Origin: Doryteuthis pealeii
Taxonomy: Eukaryota; Mollusca; Cephalopoda; Myopsida; Loliginidae
DNA: 64,000 nucleotides
NCBI GenBank assembly: GCA_023376005.1
Contig: CM042160.1
Location: forward strand, 81,897,402 to 81,961,401
Direction of reading: 5' to 3'
Below the pieces are notes generated by a model. That model was not told the DNA's origin and made no database searches. It worked only from the letters and a program-made list of their open reading frames with translations. How positions within the stretch are numbered: position 1 is the stretch's first letter; every line of letters begins with the position of its first letter. Below are positions 43,439 to 53,554 of the stretch, piece by piece. Both the position numbers and the translations under genes were made by a program.

Positions 43439-43649
43439 GTGGTCACTACTAGAATAGGCTCAGTCCTAATTAGTGATCTATTTCACTAATTAAAAAAAAA
43501 AAGAATTAATTAAAATGCTAAAAGACATTGACTTTATCTTGCCACCCACAGATTCATTGTCTATCTACCAATCTAGTACATAAGTGTGGGTGTGTATACA
43601 TTAATGTGCAGGGTGGAGAGTCTGGTAATTCACCAATTGTTCATGGGTT

Positions 43650-44936
43650 GGTTGGATTTTATGCCATGTCAACCCTTGTTGGGTTATTTTATGTTGAAGA
43701 TGTTTTGATTTATTCATTCTCTAAACAGTGTGGGGGGGTCACAGTCAAGTCTGACACAATGTTCTTCCAATCGACAGGCTAAACACTCCCAACTGTATCA
43801 CGCTCGTCACACCAACAATATCCAAAATTATTTCTCTATCCCGCTCATCTCGACAACAAAATGCTACTGCAGTTGTTCTCTGTCTGGTCTGGGATGGTAA
43901 GTCCTTAAAATATACCTCAATCTCACCACATCCGGGCTCCTCACTCAGAATTGTCCGTGCATCACGTGCGACACTCGTCAGCACTGCAAGTACGCGTCAA
44001 TCCTTACGGCGTGACCACCTACATCTGGGTCACTCTGATATTTCCTATTTTACTGCTCGTCCACAGTTCTCACATTCTGAAGGACGCAGGTTCGACTCTA
44101 GGTCAGTCCTACACGCCAGGCAAAGCCTAGCCCGCTTCCTTCGAGAATACGGCAAGTCTTCATGCCCGCCACTCTCTCTCTCTGTCACACCGTGTTGCAC
44201 GAGGTAGGTCTCCTCTCTCACTACACTCCCCCCTGATCTCGGGATCACAAAAATGGCAGGGAGATGGTGCTCGTTTTTGACGAGTGCTCCTTTGCAGAGG
44301 TGGTGGGTCTTCGTCTATCTGCACATCATCTCCCTCGGTCTCGGCCACATCACTCGGCAAGTCTTCACGCCCGCCACTCTCTCTGTCACACCGTGTTGCA
44401 CGAGGTAGGTCTCCTCTCTCACTACACATTCTTCATGGGTATTAAACATTTATTCAAACTTAATTTTTTCAAACATATCTTGTCTTTTGAACTCATTTTT
44501 TTTTCTATTTAACCCATAGATGGAGTCCTAATACTACCACTCCAAGCCAGAGTGGACCTGGTAGTAATGGTGATGAAAAGGTACTCCACATTCCCCAGAA
44601 CACCAGAATTGGAACTTTCACCATCAGAGAGTTTGACGTCATACCCAGGACATTACAACCCTCAATCACTGCCTCCTAGCACATATATAACAAAAAGTGT
44701 TGGGGTTTTGCCATAAGGGCAATAAACAATCCTACAGGTGCCAGGGCTTGATATGACCAGCCAATTGATTTGAGGGAGGCCTAGCCAAAGTGGAGTGTTG
44801 CATGTCATGAAATGCTTAGCCATCAGGGTTCCATCCTTAACCATTACGGGTCGCCACCCAGGGCCAACAATTGTCTCCATTGGAGGGGGGAAGGCTTACC
44901 CCTCTAAAGAGGTGCAATTAGTGTATTCTAAATGTA
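43650..44936 (-). mobile_element. SINE-C, split by an LTR element
   Basis: The SINE-C tail ('ggttggttggattttatgcc') is at 43650-43719. Its body resumes at 44432 and reaches the 5' region at 44936. The flanking sequence 'ggtggagagtctggtaattc' occurs on both sides (about 43612 and 44961), suggesting a long TSD of about 25-30 bp. Confidence 0.8.
43720..44426 (-). mobile_element. internally deleted Ty3/Gypsy-like LTR element
   Basis: 5-bp TSD CATTC (43715-43719 and 44427-44431). On the minus strand a 73-bp LTR start (44426-44354, TGTAGTGAGAGAGG) joins 128 bp of internal sequence. That sequence holds the end of a Pol-like frame (PPPLQRSTRQKRAP, the usual R-R-S-T-R ending) and a polypurine tract 'aggggggag'. 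A 506-bp LTR (44225-43720, TG...GA) follows. Almost the whole element and most of the 5' LTR are deleted, so it cannot function. Confidence 0.7.
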
Positions 44937-44989
44937 TTGTGTGTCAGTGTGTGGGGTGGAGAGTCTGGTAATTCACCACTTGTATTCGG

Positions 44990-45610
44990 TGATAGAAAAA
45001 ATTTAGTGTTGATTCCTTGAAGAGCCAGCTCTTACACAATATGAACATGCCCACAAGCTAGAACTTAATCCAAGTCATATTTACTGTTGGCACCACCAAC
45101 CCATACACACTATGAGGGTGGGGTCTAAATGTTAAACCTCGGAAGATTAACGGTTTCAATTAGTGTTGGAAATTAAACTCGGCTCAAAATTAAAAATCCA
45201 AAGTTAATTCTTTTCATCTCATCTGTCAAGCAAATCTCTTGACCAACCAGTGTTTCTTCAGATTCTCATACTAGAAAGATGATCTGTGACCTCTACCCTG
45301 TCAATCAGTTTCCACTTTCAAAAGGTATTGATTCTCAATAACCTGCTATTACATAACATTTATTGCACTATTCCAAAATACATCAGGTACCTACTCAGGC
45401 ACATTTTTAAAATTAATTCTTAAATATATCATTGATCTATTTCTTTATTATATCTTTGAGGGGTTTTTTTAATGGAAAATGGCAGGGTAAAAAGTTTTTT
45501 TTAACCCCCTCAGCAATCCTTTGTTTTAGAGTACTTTATTATTGTAGTAATATTAACAGACAAAAAAATGCTGATCTAGACAGGGTAAGACAATATGAAA
45601 AACACACAGA
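44990..45610. other. spacer, no gene seen
   Basis: No recognised elements. Confidence 0.5.
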
Positions 45611-45619
45611 TGTTGTTCA

Positions 45620-45725
45620 AATAAAGTTATTCATTAATGCTGATATTGCAATATTTTGATTTGTTAAAAATCTTCTTCAGAGCATATGTTGTGTTAAATA
45701 CATTGTGTTTTGCATATTATCTTAG

Positions 45726-45770
<45 letters not shown>
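45620..45770 (-). repeat. single arm related to the 20.8-kb fold-back, plus (TA)n
   Basis: Minus strand: CTCTGAAGAAGATTTTTAAC then AAATCAAAATATTGCAATA, the same layout as the 20.8-kb arms but with CG changed to CA before AAA. (TA)n follows at 45729-45768. Confidence 0.6.
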
Positions 45771-45870
45771 ATATTATCTTACCTTAAATACTGTCAGATT
45801 TATTTCCTTACTTTTAACTAATATAGTTAGTCGGATTTTGTTCCCGGTCAGAGGTAGTTACTGTGTCTAG

Positions 45871-45914
45871 TCACACTGAAAAGACGTGAAATGTCAAAAC
45901 ACAGTGTCTGTGGA
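45871..45914 (+). ncRNA. decayed hammerhead ribozyme
   Basis: TCACA (stem I 5'), CTGAAAA in place of CTGATGA, GACGT-GAA-ATGTC (stem II with one G-U pair), AAAAC in place of GAAAC, ACAGT, GTC, TGTGG (stem I 3'). Both U7/G8 and G12 are lost, so it should be inactive. Upstream 'ggtcagaggtagttac' matches the other two loci, and (TA)n follows at 45919. Confidence 0.6.
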
Positions 45915-45916
45915 TG

Positions 45917-45917
<1 letters not shown>

Positions 45918-45964
<47 letters not shown>

Positions 45965-46410
45965 CATATATACATACATACATATATACACTATAAAAAA
46001 GAAGGTTCGCAAAAAGGATTATGTTTTTTTTAAATTATTATTATCTAACATATGCAACATGTGTTTCAGATCTTCTGTTATCTTCTTCGGGCATTAATTA
46101 ACAATATTTTGGCAGAATATGAATAGGTACCTGTATAATTTCTGATATTTGATAGGTTGTGTGTGTGTGTGTTTGTAACTTCCCATTATAAACAAAAAGG
46201 TAAGTTACAAACACACACACACACAACCTATCAAATATCAGAAATTATACAGGTACCTATTCATATTCTGCCAAAATATGGTTAATTAATGCCCGAAGAA
46301 GATAACAGAAGATCTGAAACATGTGTCGCATTTGTAAGATAATAATAGAATTTAAAAATAAAAAAAATCTCTTTGTGAACCTACTTTTTTTTTATAGAAT
46401 ATTTAATTTT
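45918..46410. repeat. fold-back element after (TA)n, about 190-bp arms
   Basis: (TA)n 45919-45960. Arms 45992-46181 and 46203-46397 are inverted copies around a 21-bp loop, each containing (GT)n/(CA)n. The right arm reads 'gcccgaagaagataacagaa' then 'gatctgaaacatgtgtcg', a hammerhead-like CGAAGA...GAAACATGTGTC string. Confidence 0.9.
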
Positions 46411-46439
46411 CTCCCGTTGGACCCATAACAACACACACA

Positions 46440-46606
46440 CATATATATATATTTATTTATTTATTTATAGTCACCAATACATTTAAAAGTTCATCTTACC
46501 AATGGTTTCGGAACATCACTTTTAGGTGATAATCACTTAAAAGTGATGTTTTTGTAAGACGGACTTTTAAATGTATTCGTGACTATAAATAGATAAATAA
46601 ATAAAT
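46440..46606. repeat. fold-back element, about 70-bp arms
   Basis: (TA)n then inverted arms 46452-46522 and 46536-46606 meeting at 'gtgataatcac'. Ends are (TTTA)n/(TAAA)n. On the minus strand it continues into 'aagtgctcaattacttctg', a motif also near 22.5, 28.9 and 29.5 kb. Confidence 0.85.
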
Positions 46607-46669
46607 ACAGCTCTTACAGAAGTAATTGAGCACTTTATAATCATTTCTCCAATAATAATAACAAAGAAG

Positions 46670-46708
<39 letters not shown>

Positions 46709-47270
46709 GTTTAATATAATTAAATGACTATTGAAACCAAAAAGTAGACATAACAGAAACCAGGAAATTTCAGTGATTCATTTCAACAAGCTTATCTCGA
46801 AACAGTCTAATGGCGGCCAAGTGGGGGGGGGTTGAATAGACCGAATTTGGGCAAGCTAGTCTTCAATAAAAACAGATCATATATAAAAAGTAAAACTGGG
46901 AAAACTATTTTAACATTCCTATCAAATTAGTGTTTCTGCAAAGCAACACAAAAACTGACTCTCATATATATTCATTAAATGTGCAATAGAAAGAGAGAGA
47001 GAAAAAATATTCTTTGTTTTTTTGTAACCCTCCACAATCCCCACCCTCCCCAATGTCACCTAAATTTGCTACCCTAACAAATTAGAGAGAAAGCGCAGAC
47101 AAGCGTTAAAGTGATAGTTAAGTTTTTAACCCTCCTCTGTTAGGATTCGATAAAATAATTCAATTGAAATTTTCTTTTTAAATCTAAAAGGAACAAGCTT
47201 AAAAGACACCTTATTTGGTGGCAATTAAGTTAGCTCCTGCAGAGCTTGTTAATCAATATCTTAATTAATC
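46670..47270. other. (TA)n and spacer
   Basis: (TA)n at 46673-46705. The rest is AT-rich with no recognised content. Confidence 0.5.
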
Positions 47271-47349
47271 CAGTGGATTTAACCCTGAAGATCCTTATGG
47301 TGAAACTCGAGTAGGTTATTACCGTGTACCTTTATTATATATATATATA
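47270..47349 (+). repeat. single arm of the 7.1-kb fold-back
   Basis: 'ccagtggatttaaccctgaa' through 'actcgagtaggttattacc' matches the outer arm at 7.0 and 7.2 kb, ending in (TA)n. Confidence 0.75.
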
Positions 47350-47599
47350 GGGGCCAGGTTAGCTCAGTCGGTAGAGCGTTCGGCTAGAGACCACAAGGTT
47401 CCTAGTTCGATACCGGTCCTCGCCAACTCAGCGTATGAGTAGCACAGGGATCTGTGCGGTAAAGTAAGGAGCTGGTGGTAGGTGTGGCGCTCCACCTCAG
47501 ATGCTAAAACAATCTCCTTGGTCTAGCGCTATTGAAAAGGGGATAGACTCCTTCGCTGACTGGCTGATACCGACTTTAGGCCGCCCCGTCAACTTTTTA

Positions 47600-47604
<5 letters not shown>
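47350..47604 (+). mobile_element. SINE-A, complete reference copy
   Basis: A box 'ggttagctcagtcggtagag', B box 'gttcgataccggtcc', body to 'cgactttaggccgccccgtc', (TA)n on both sides. Best-preserved member in the window. Confidence 0.95.
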
Positions 47605-47634
<30 letters not shown>

Positions 47635-47657
47635 TATAGGTGTAGACTAGTGATTAT

Positions 47658-47951
47658 TGAAGAATAATTAAAGTTCCAATTACCGTCGAACTGGGAAGAC
47701 AAGGCAACAAACGATTGTAACTTAAATACAAACCCGAATAGTTACAAAGTCTACTGCAGAATGACAGGATATTTATAAGACTCCACAATGTCATTCAAAT
47801 CAAGCAGTCAAGCAGCAATCAGAACTCAAGGAATGGAATGACCCAAATCAGCCAAATTCATGAATGGGTCATTCTTGATTTCTATATATACCAACTGTCT
47901 TGGACACTGCTTAAGTTGTACTTAGCAGCTGTTATTCAAACTAACAGTAGA
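47658..47951 (-). mobile_element. LTR-like copy (inverse of 17.7 kb)
   Basis: Reverse complement of the 17737-18019 LTR with a few indels. The TG end is at 47951 (worn) and the CA end at 47658. No convincing TSD, so probably an older copy. Confidence 0.75.
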
Positions 47952-48094
47952 CTTACTGACTTCAATAATTATCAGTAGAGCTAAAAGAATTAACAGATCT
48001 CATACAAATTCTTTTAATAAAAAGCTTACTAGCATGAGCATTTTTTTCATCATTAAATTCTCTGAAGCCTTGGGTAGCTCATACTGTGTATGTT

Positions 48095-48206
48095 GAACTG
48101 GGAGTAATGGCAATGAAGGGGTACTCCACACACACCAGAGTTCCAGAATTGGAACTTCACTACTAGATGCAGTTTAATGTCTTACCCTGGACACTAAGAC
48201 CCTCAG
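48095..48206 (-). mobile_element. SINE-C fragment
   Basis: 'taatggcaatgaaggggtac' to 'cactaagaccctcagccac'. Cut off where Helitron sequence begins. Confidence 0.65.
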
Positions 48207-48207
48207 C

Positions 48208-48346
48208 CACAATTTTATCAATAATTGAGGTTAAAATAAAATAATATCATGGAGATTGTGACATAAATAACTAAGGGAATTGTGACTTGAGTAGTAATAT
48301 GGTTTCAGTTACAGACAGAAAAAAAAACACAATTGCCATTATGATA
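48208..48346 (-). mobile_element. Helitron group 1b, 5' fragment
   Basis: Minus strand, ends in 'ccattatgata' (TATCATAATGG). Interior 'ctaagggaattgtgacttga' as in the 61-kb copies. 3' end absent. Confidence 0.65.
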
Positions 48347-48367
48347 ATATATATAACTACTAATATT

Positions 48368-49005
48368 CCACCCTGTCAGCTGGGGCGTTAGAATGCACCG
48401 ACTGCACCTCTGCAGAGGGGTAAGACTCCCCCAATGGGGCAACCCCTTTGCCGTGGGTGGCGACCCGTGATGCTTAAGGACGGAGTCTTGGTGGATGAGC
48501 AGTCCATGACCTGCAACACTCCACTTAGAACCTTATTTAGGCTAGACGGGCAGTCGGAGAGGCCCCCTTCCGATCAATCGGTTGGCCACGTCAAGCCCTA
48601 GCACCTATATGATTTTCCCAAACCTATTGCCCTTATGGCAAGCCCCAATCTCTTTTTATCATATGGGTGCTAGAAGGCGGTGTCTGCGGGTCTACGTGTC
48701 CTGGGAATGACGTTAAACTCTATCTGATGGTGAGGTTCCAGTTTTAGAGGTTTGGGGAATGTGGAGCACCCCTTCATCACCATTGCTCCCTGGTCCACTC
48801 TGACCCGGAGTGGTAGTACCTGTTAGGGTCCCATCTATGGGTTGAATAGAAAACATGAGTTTATAAACAAAATTGTATTATCTATTAAAAATGAATTTAT
48901 TTCAAAACTTTGTCTGCATTAAACTTTTTTGAATACCAAATTACCAATAGAAGTATTCGGCATAAAATAACCCAAGGGTTTGACATGCCGTAAAACCCAC
49001 CAACC
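48368..49005 (+). mobile_element. SINE-C, near full length
   Basis: Plus-strand copy from 'ccaccctgtcagctggggcg' to the tail 'cggcataaaataacccaag'...'gacatgccgtaaaaccc'. It is the best plus-strand reference for the family. Confidence 0.9.
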
Positions 49006-49430
49006 AACCAAACCAAACTACAAATATTTTTTATGGGCATTATGCAAATATCTAAATATTATAGAAAGTAAAAATACTCAGAAGGAAAGAAAAAAAAAAC
49101 AATATCACATGACATCCTCATTGAGATTGAAGCACTTGACACCAACGTCAAAATGTTTACCATTTATTATTTACATTTATACAAGTTTTTATTGAGACAC
49201 AGGAAGTTTTATAAAAAATATTTGATATGTCCTTTCAATTATTCCTCAGTTTGGATAGAATATCATTCGAAGAAATGTTTTTAATTAGTCTTTTTTTTTT
49301 CTTTTTTTTTTCCTGGAAACTAAAAACTTCTATCCTTTCAATTTTTTTTAATGAATTTCAACCTTTTAAGACTTTTGCCCATGTACCACAATTCGCTGCT
49401 AACATTATTCCTTATTATTATATTTGGTGA

Positions 49431-50230
49431 TATAAAGTGCGCTGCAATACACCACTTAAATTTATAGACTAAGCGAGGTCACAAAATAATAAGAATAATG
49501 ATAATATTAGTAATGCTAATAAAAATAAATAAATAAAAGTAAAGGAACAAATGTCACTTTAATATTTCTTACTAGAACAGCCCACTTTATATCAAAATAG
49601 GGGGAGTGTTGGATCATTTTGGGATATGAAGTGTGCTACAATACACCACTTAAATTTACAGACTAAGCAAGATCATGGGGTTTAAACCTCAACCAATCAA
49701 CAGCCCGAAGACATGGCTGGTTGACTACTTAATCACTGATACTGAGAGGCGTCTATTTGCAATCATTGACGAAGGACCTGCAATACTGAGGAGCACCAAG
49801 GAACAAACAAAGGATTCTTTATCAAGAATCTCTGCTGAACAAGTTCTCTTGCTTGAAGCCTAGTGATGGCTACTACGAGCCCATTTCCTACGATTCTAAT
49901 CAAAATGCTACGTGCCTCTATCTATTTTGATGTATATAAGCCGTGCTACAATACACTACTTAAATTTATAGACTAAGCGAGGTCACATGGTTTAAACCTC
50001 AGCCTATCAACAGCCCAAATGTGTGGCTGGTTGACTACTTAATCACTGATACTGAGAGGCGTCCATTTGCAATCACTGACGAATGACTTACAAGACTGAG
50101 GAGCACCAAGGGACAACCAAAGGATTCTTTACCCGCAGATTGAAACTATGCTCTGCTTAACACAAAGGATCTCCGCTGGACAAGCGCTCTTGTTTGAAGC
50201 CTAATCGATGGCCACTAAAATCGTAACAAG
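49431..50230 (+). repeat. tandem repeat G (about 306-bp unit)
   Basis: One partial (49431-49485) and two long units (49623-49915 and 49930-50230). Each starts 'tgctacaatacaccacttaa' and runs through 'actgatactgagaggcgtc' to 'ttgaagcctaatcgatggcc'. Internal 'ggtttaaacctca' is weakly B-box-like. Class unknown. Confidence 0.7.
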
Positions 50231-50282
50231 TTGAGATGAAACCATTCAGACACTTTGTAGTGTAAACCTAGTTTGATATATT

Positions 50283-50405
50283 CTTGGTTTGGTTTGTTTT
50301 ATGGCACATCAACCCCAGTGGGTCATTTAATGCCAACAAAGTTTTGAAATAAATTCATTTTTAATGGATACTCGATTTTTTTTATAAACACATTTTTCTA
50401 TTTAA
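50283..50405 (-). mobile_element. SINE-C 3' tail
   Basis: 'ggtttggtttgttttatggc' to 'acatttttctatttaa'. Only the last about 120 bp of the family is present (5'-truncated insertion). Confidence 0.7.
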
Positions 50406-50499
50406 TAGATATATATGCATGTATTTTTTGCTGCTGCCATTTATATACCTGTAAAAATATTCTTAGAAGGCCACAAGACATTACTAGACTTCAAAAACA

Positions 50500-50505
50500 T
50501 AACTA

Positions 50506-50546
<41 letters not shown>

Positions 50547-51080
50547 GATTAAGACAAATATTCAAAGCCAGCACCATAAGCAACACACCAAATGTTAATT
50601 GTAGATCTGGCTTCCTTAATATTTCCTTACACCTAGGAAAAGCCATCTTAAACAGCTATAGACCAAAAAGACAAGACGATACTTAGCACAAAGAAGAAAA
50701 ATAAATAAATAAAAAAAAAATAATAATAATAATAAATATATAAACACTTATAACAAATCCTACTACCATTTGTACATGACCTACTATGTATCTCCACCAA
50801 ACCCAGTGCATATGACCCACTGACGACCTCTTTCAACACCAAACACCTGTGGCATCATTAACAGAATCTTACTAGCTACACACTATCAGGAAAAAAAAAA
50901 AATAGAACTCCCACTACCAACTTAAACACTCCTACTAGCACCAACAACTGACCATCTCTCACCCATTCCCGACCTTCTAACTCACTAATATGAAAATGTC
51001 CACCTTTGAAGCAAGAACTCAATCCAACGTCCTGAAGAAGGTCTAACAGGCTGAAACGTTATAACATCGACATCACTACT
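50500..51080. other. (TA)n and spacer with CTGAAGAAG string
   Basis: (TA)n at 50504-50541. At 51032-51060 'cctgaagaaggtctaacagg'+'ctgaaacgttataac' has the CTGAAGA...GAAAC spacing of the hammerhead-like relics. No gene. Confidence 0.45.
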
Positions 51081-51390
51081 TACAATAAACATCCATCTTG
51101 TACAACATGCTGTGTTTGTTTACCTCCTTATGACTGATATATATGCTCCCAACTATCATGGTAGAGCACTGTGGGGGGGGGACATTAATTGAAATGTCAC
51201 CATTTGGCATAAGCCATTACTCGCCTGTCACTGTTTACAGATTTGAGTTCTCTGGTGATTGTAAAAACATACCCCTGTAAGTATGTATCAATTGTTTACC
51301 CCAGACTGACAGCCGATGATGGCCGCAAGTGTAAGGAACTTGGCAGACAAAGTTTCAATCCCAGCTAGAGGTAGCTGTTAAAAAGTCGAG

Positions 51391-51432
51391 CCACACTGAT
51401 GAGAAGTAAACTTCAAAACACATGTCTGTGGG
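51391..51432 (+). ncRNA. decayed hammerhead ribozyme
   Basis: CCACA (stem I 5'), CTGATGA intact, GAAG-TAAA-CTTC (stem II), AAAAC where GAAAC is required, ACAT loop, GTC, TGTGG (stem I 3'). The only core defect is G12 to A, which removes the general base of catalysis. Upstream 'ccagctagaggtagctgtta' matches the intact locus, and (TA)n follows at 51445. Confidence 0.75.
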
Positions 51433-51444
51433 TGATTTTATATT

Positions 51445-51606
51445 TATATATATATATATATATATATATTATACTTTCTTTGTTGGGGTACCAAGTTTCT
51501 TGATACAAGGTGATTCTAGGCTGGTCCTATTCTCTACCAGTAGTTTGTTGTAGAGTTCAGTTTCCATATGAGAGCTCAATGTTTAATTTTTATAAACAGA
51601 GCAAAG
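51445..51606 (+). repeat. (TA)n plus repeat N
   Basis: (TA)n 51445-51470, then 'gtaccaagtttcttgataca' to 'ataaacagagcaaag', related to 12432-12560. Confidence 0.6.
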
Positions 51607-51607
51607 T

Positions 51608-51810
51608 TATTTGTGAATAAAAAGGACTTAAATACCATGGGTATCGTGATTATGGACCACTTGTGGGTATCTGGAGCCCACCGAGCTTCTTCAGACCATG
51701 TTTCTGAAGAAGCTCGGTGAGTCCCAGATACCCACTAGTGGAAAGGGTCTATAATCACGATACCCATGGTATTTATGGCCTTTTTATTCACAAATATATA
51801 TATATATATG
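51608..51810. repeat. fold-back element, about 88-bp arms, ending in (TA)n
   Basis: Arms 51608-51694 and 51704-51794 ('gtgaataaaaagg', 'ataccatgggtatcgtgat', 'gggtatctgg') meet at 'cttcttcag'/'ctgaagaag'. (TA)n follows. Confidence 0.9.
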
Positions 51811-52015
51811 AAATTACATATAAATGAAATTAAATAATAATAATTTGGTTATTTGAAAATAATAATAGTTTGAATAATGTACACATGGATAAACTCCTGA
51901 CCAAAACACGTGTAAGTAAAAATTGATTAAAATATCCTATTTTATCCATTCTATACTTTTTCCTTTATTCATTTTTTCAACATACCGTCGGATTCACTTC
52001 CAGTTTCATTTTACA

Positions 52016-52137
52016 TTATATATATATAATATATATATATATACGAATCTAGACAAGCAATGCCAATAAAGCACATGATCATTATCTACGATATGTGTTA
52101 CTGATAAACACATGGAATACATTTGTCTATAATTAGC

Positions 52138-52180
<43 letters not shown>
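52016..52180. repeat. two (TA)n runs
   Basis: 52016-52042 and 52143-52180 enclose 100 bp of unassigned sequence. Confidence 0.9.
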
Positions 52181-52183
<3 letters not shown>

Positions 52184-52594
52184 ACATCTGGCATTATTTT
52201 GCCTACTCAAGTGAGCCCTACCTCAGTCTACTTTTAGTATTCCAGTTTTACACTACAATCCATTCTCTTGGCAAAATGTCTTAATAGTGAATTAATTAAA
52301 TAGAAATTTTTAATTAAACTACAAAATGACAAACAGAAATCACCTGTGAGAACATTTGTTGGCTATAATCATATATTATTACAAATGACAAAAATACATT
52401 TTTCTTTAGAGAGATTGAAAAAATCCACCCAGAATAGATTCTGATCATGTTAAACTAAAAATCAGACAGCAAGGAAGGACTTGCCACTCCTACAACAGCA
52501 AACTGTGACACAAGGTTTGCTTATTCAATGTGGAGGAATGTGTAATTCCCTGGCGATAAGGAATATGACATTCAATCACTTCTTTAACGTAAGA

Positions 52595-53516
52595 CTAGCA
52601 GGACCTGTGGATATATCACAGCATGATAAGTAAACATATCAAACATTGTAATAATTAAATTATCATTATACTGTGGTGGTATATCCACAGATCCTGCTAG
52701 TAAAGAGAGTTAAATCAAGATTATTATACCTTTTACATATTAAACTATTTTGCAATAGCTCTTAAGTAAATATATCAAACATTGTAATAATCAAATTAAG
52801 AGCTATTGTCAAATAGTTTAATATGTAAAAAGTATAATAATCTTGATTTAATTCTCTTTACTAGCAGGACCTACGGATATACCACAGTATGATAATTTGA
52901 TTATTACAACATATGATATGTTTACTTAAGTAAGAGCTATTGCTAAATAGTTCAATATGTAAAAAGTATAATAATCTTGATTTAATTCTCTTTACTAGCA
53001 GGACCTACGGATATACCACAGTATGATAATTTGATTATTACAACATATGATATGTTTACTTAAGTAAGAGCTATTGCTAAATAGTTCAATATGTAAAAAG
53101 TATAATAATCTTGATTTAATTCTCTTTACTAGCAGGACCTGCGGATATACCGCAGTATGATAATTTAATTATTACAACATTTGATATGCTTACTTAAGAG
53201 CTATTGTCTTAATGTTTTCACGTTCCCACCCTCTCTCTCTATCTTTCTCCTACTCTTTCTTTCTTATCATATTTTTTCTGTGTAGCATGTCCCTTTTCTT
53301 CCCTTTCTTTATAATAAAAACGGGATGGTCCATCATTTAGCTGAGGTGACAACACTCATGAGAAATAATAATTCGGTGGATAAGCAACACCAGATACTCA
53401 GAATTTACATTTTTGCATTTCATCTTGGACGATTTGGATGGTCTCATTTTTAACCAGCAGGTGTTGCAAGATGATAACGGTTGGAAGATTAAGGAACAAG
53501 CATATTAATATATAGA
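52595..53516 (-). mobile_element. Helitron group 2 with tandem and inverted 3' ends
   Basis: Minus-strand element with 5' terminus TCTATATATTAATATGC at 53516 and the main 3' CTAG at 53129. Two further 134-bp 3' units follow at 52995 and 52861, and these two are identical to each other. 52595 to 52700 has two 3' ends facing outward in opposite directions, and 52701-52860 is an inverted copy of the subterminal region. Hairpins read gcggatataccgc in the first unit and gtggatatatcac or gtggtatatccac elsewhere, i.e. paired changes in the stem. No Rep/helicase frame. Confidence 0.85.
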
Positions 53517-53554
53517 TTTTTCAAAAAATATAACTCGACACACTTCCTCCTCTA

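Noticed and set aside
44662..44880. 72-codon frame on the minus strand
   Set aside because: Worn part of the SINE-C open frame.
47350..47425. Functional tRNA gene (A and B boxes perfect)
   Set aside because: No closing acceptor stem at the right distance, and the sequence continues as a high-copy 250-bp SINE-A.
52861..53262. CRISPR-like array
   Set aside because: 134-bp contiguous units without spacers in animal-type DNA; explained by Helitron termini.
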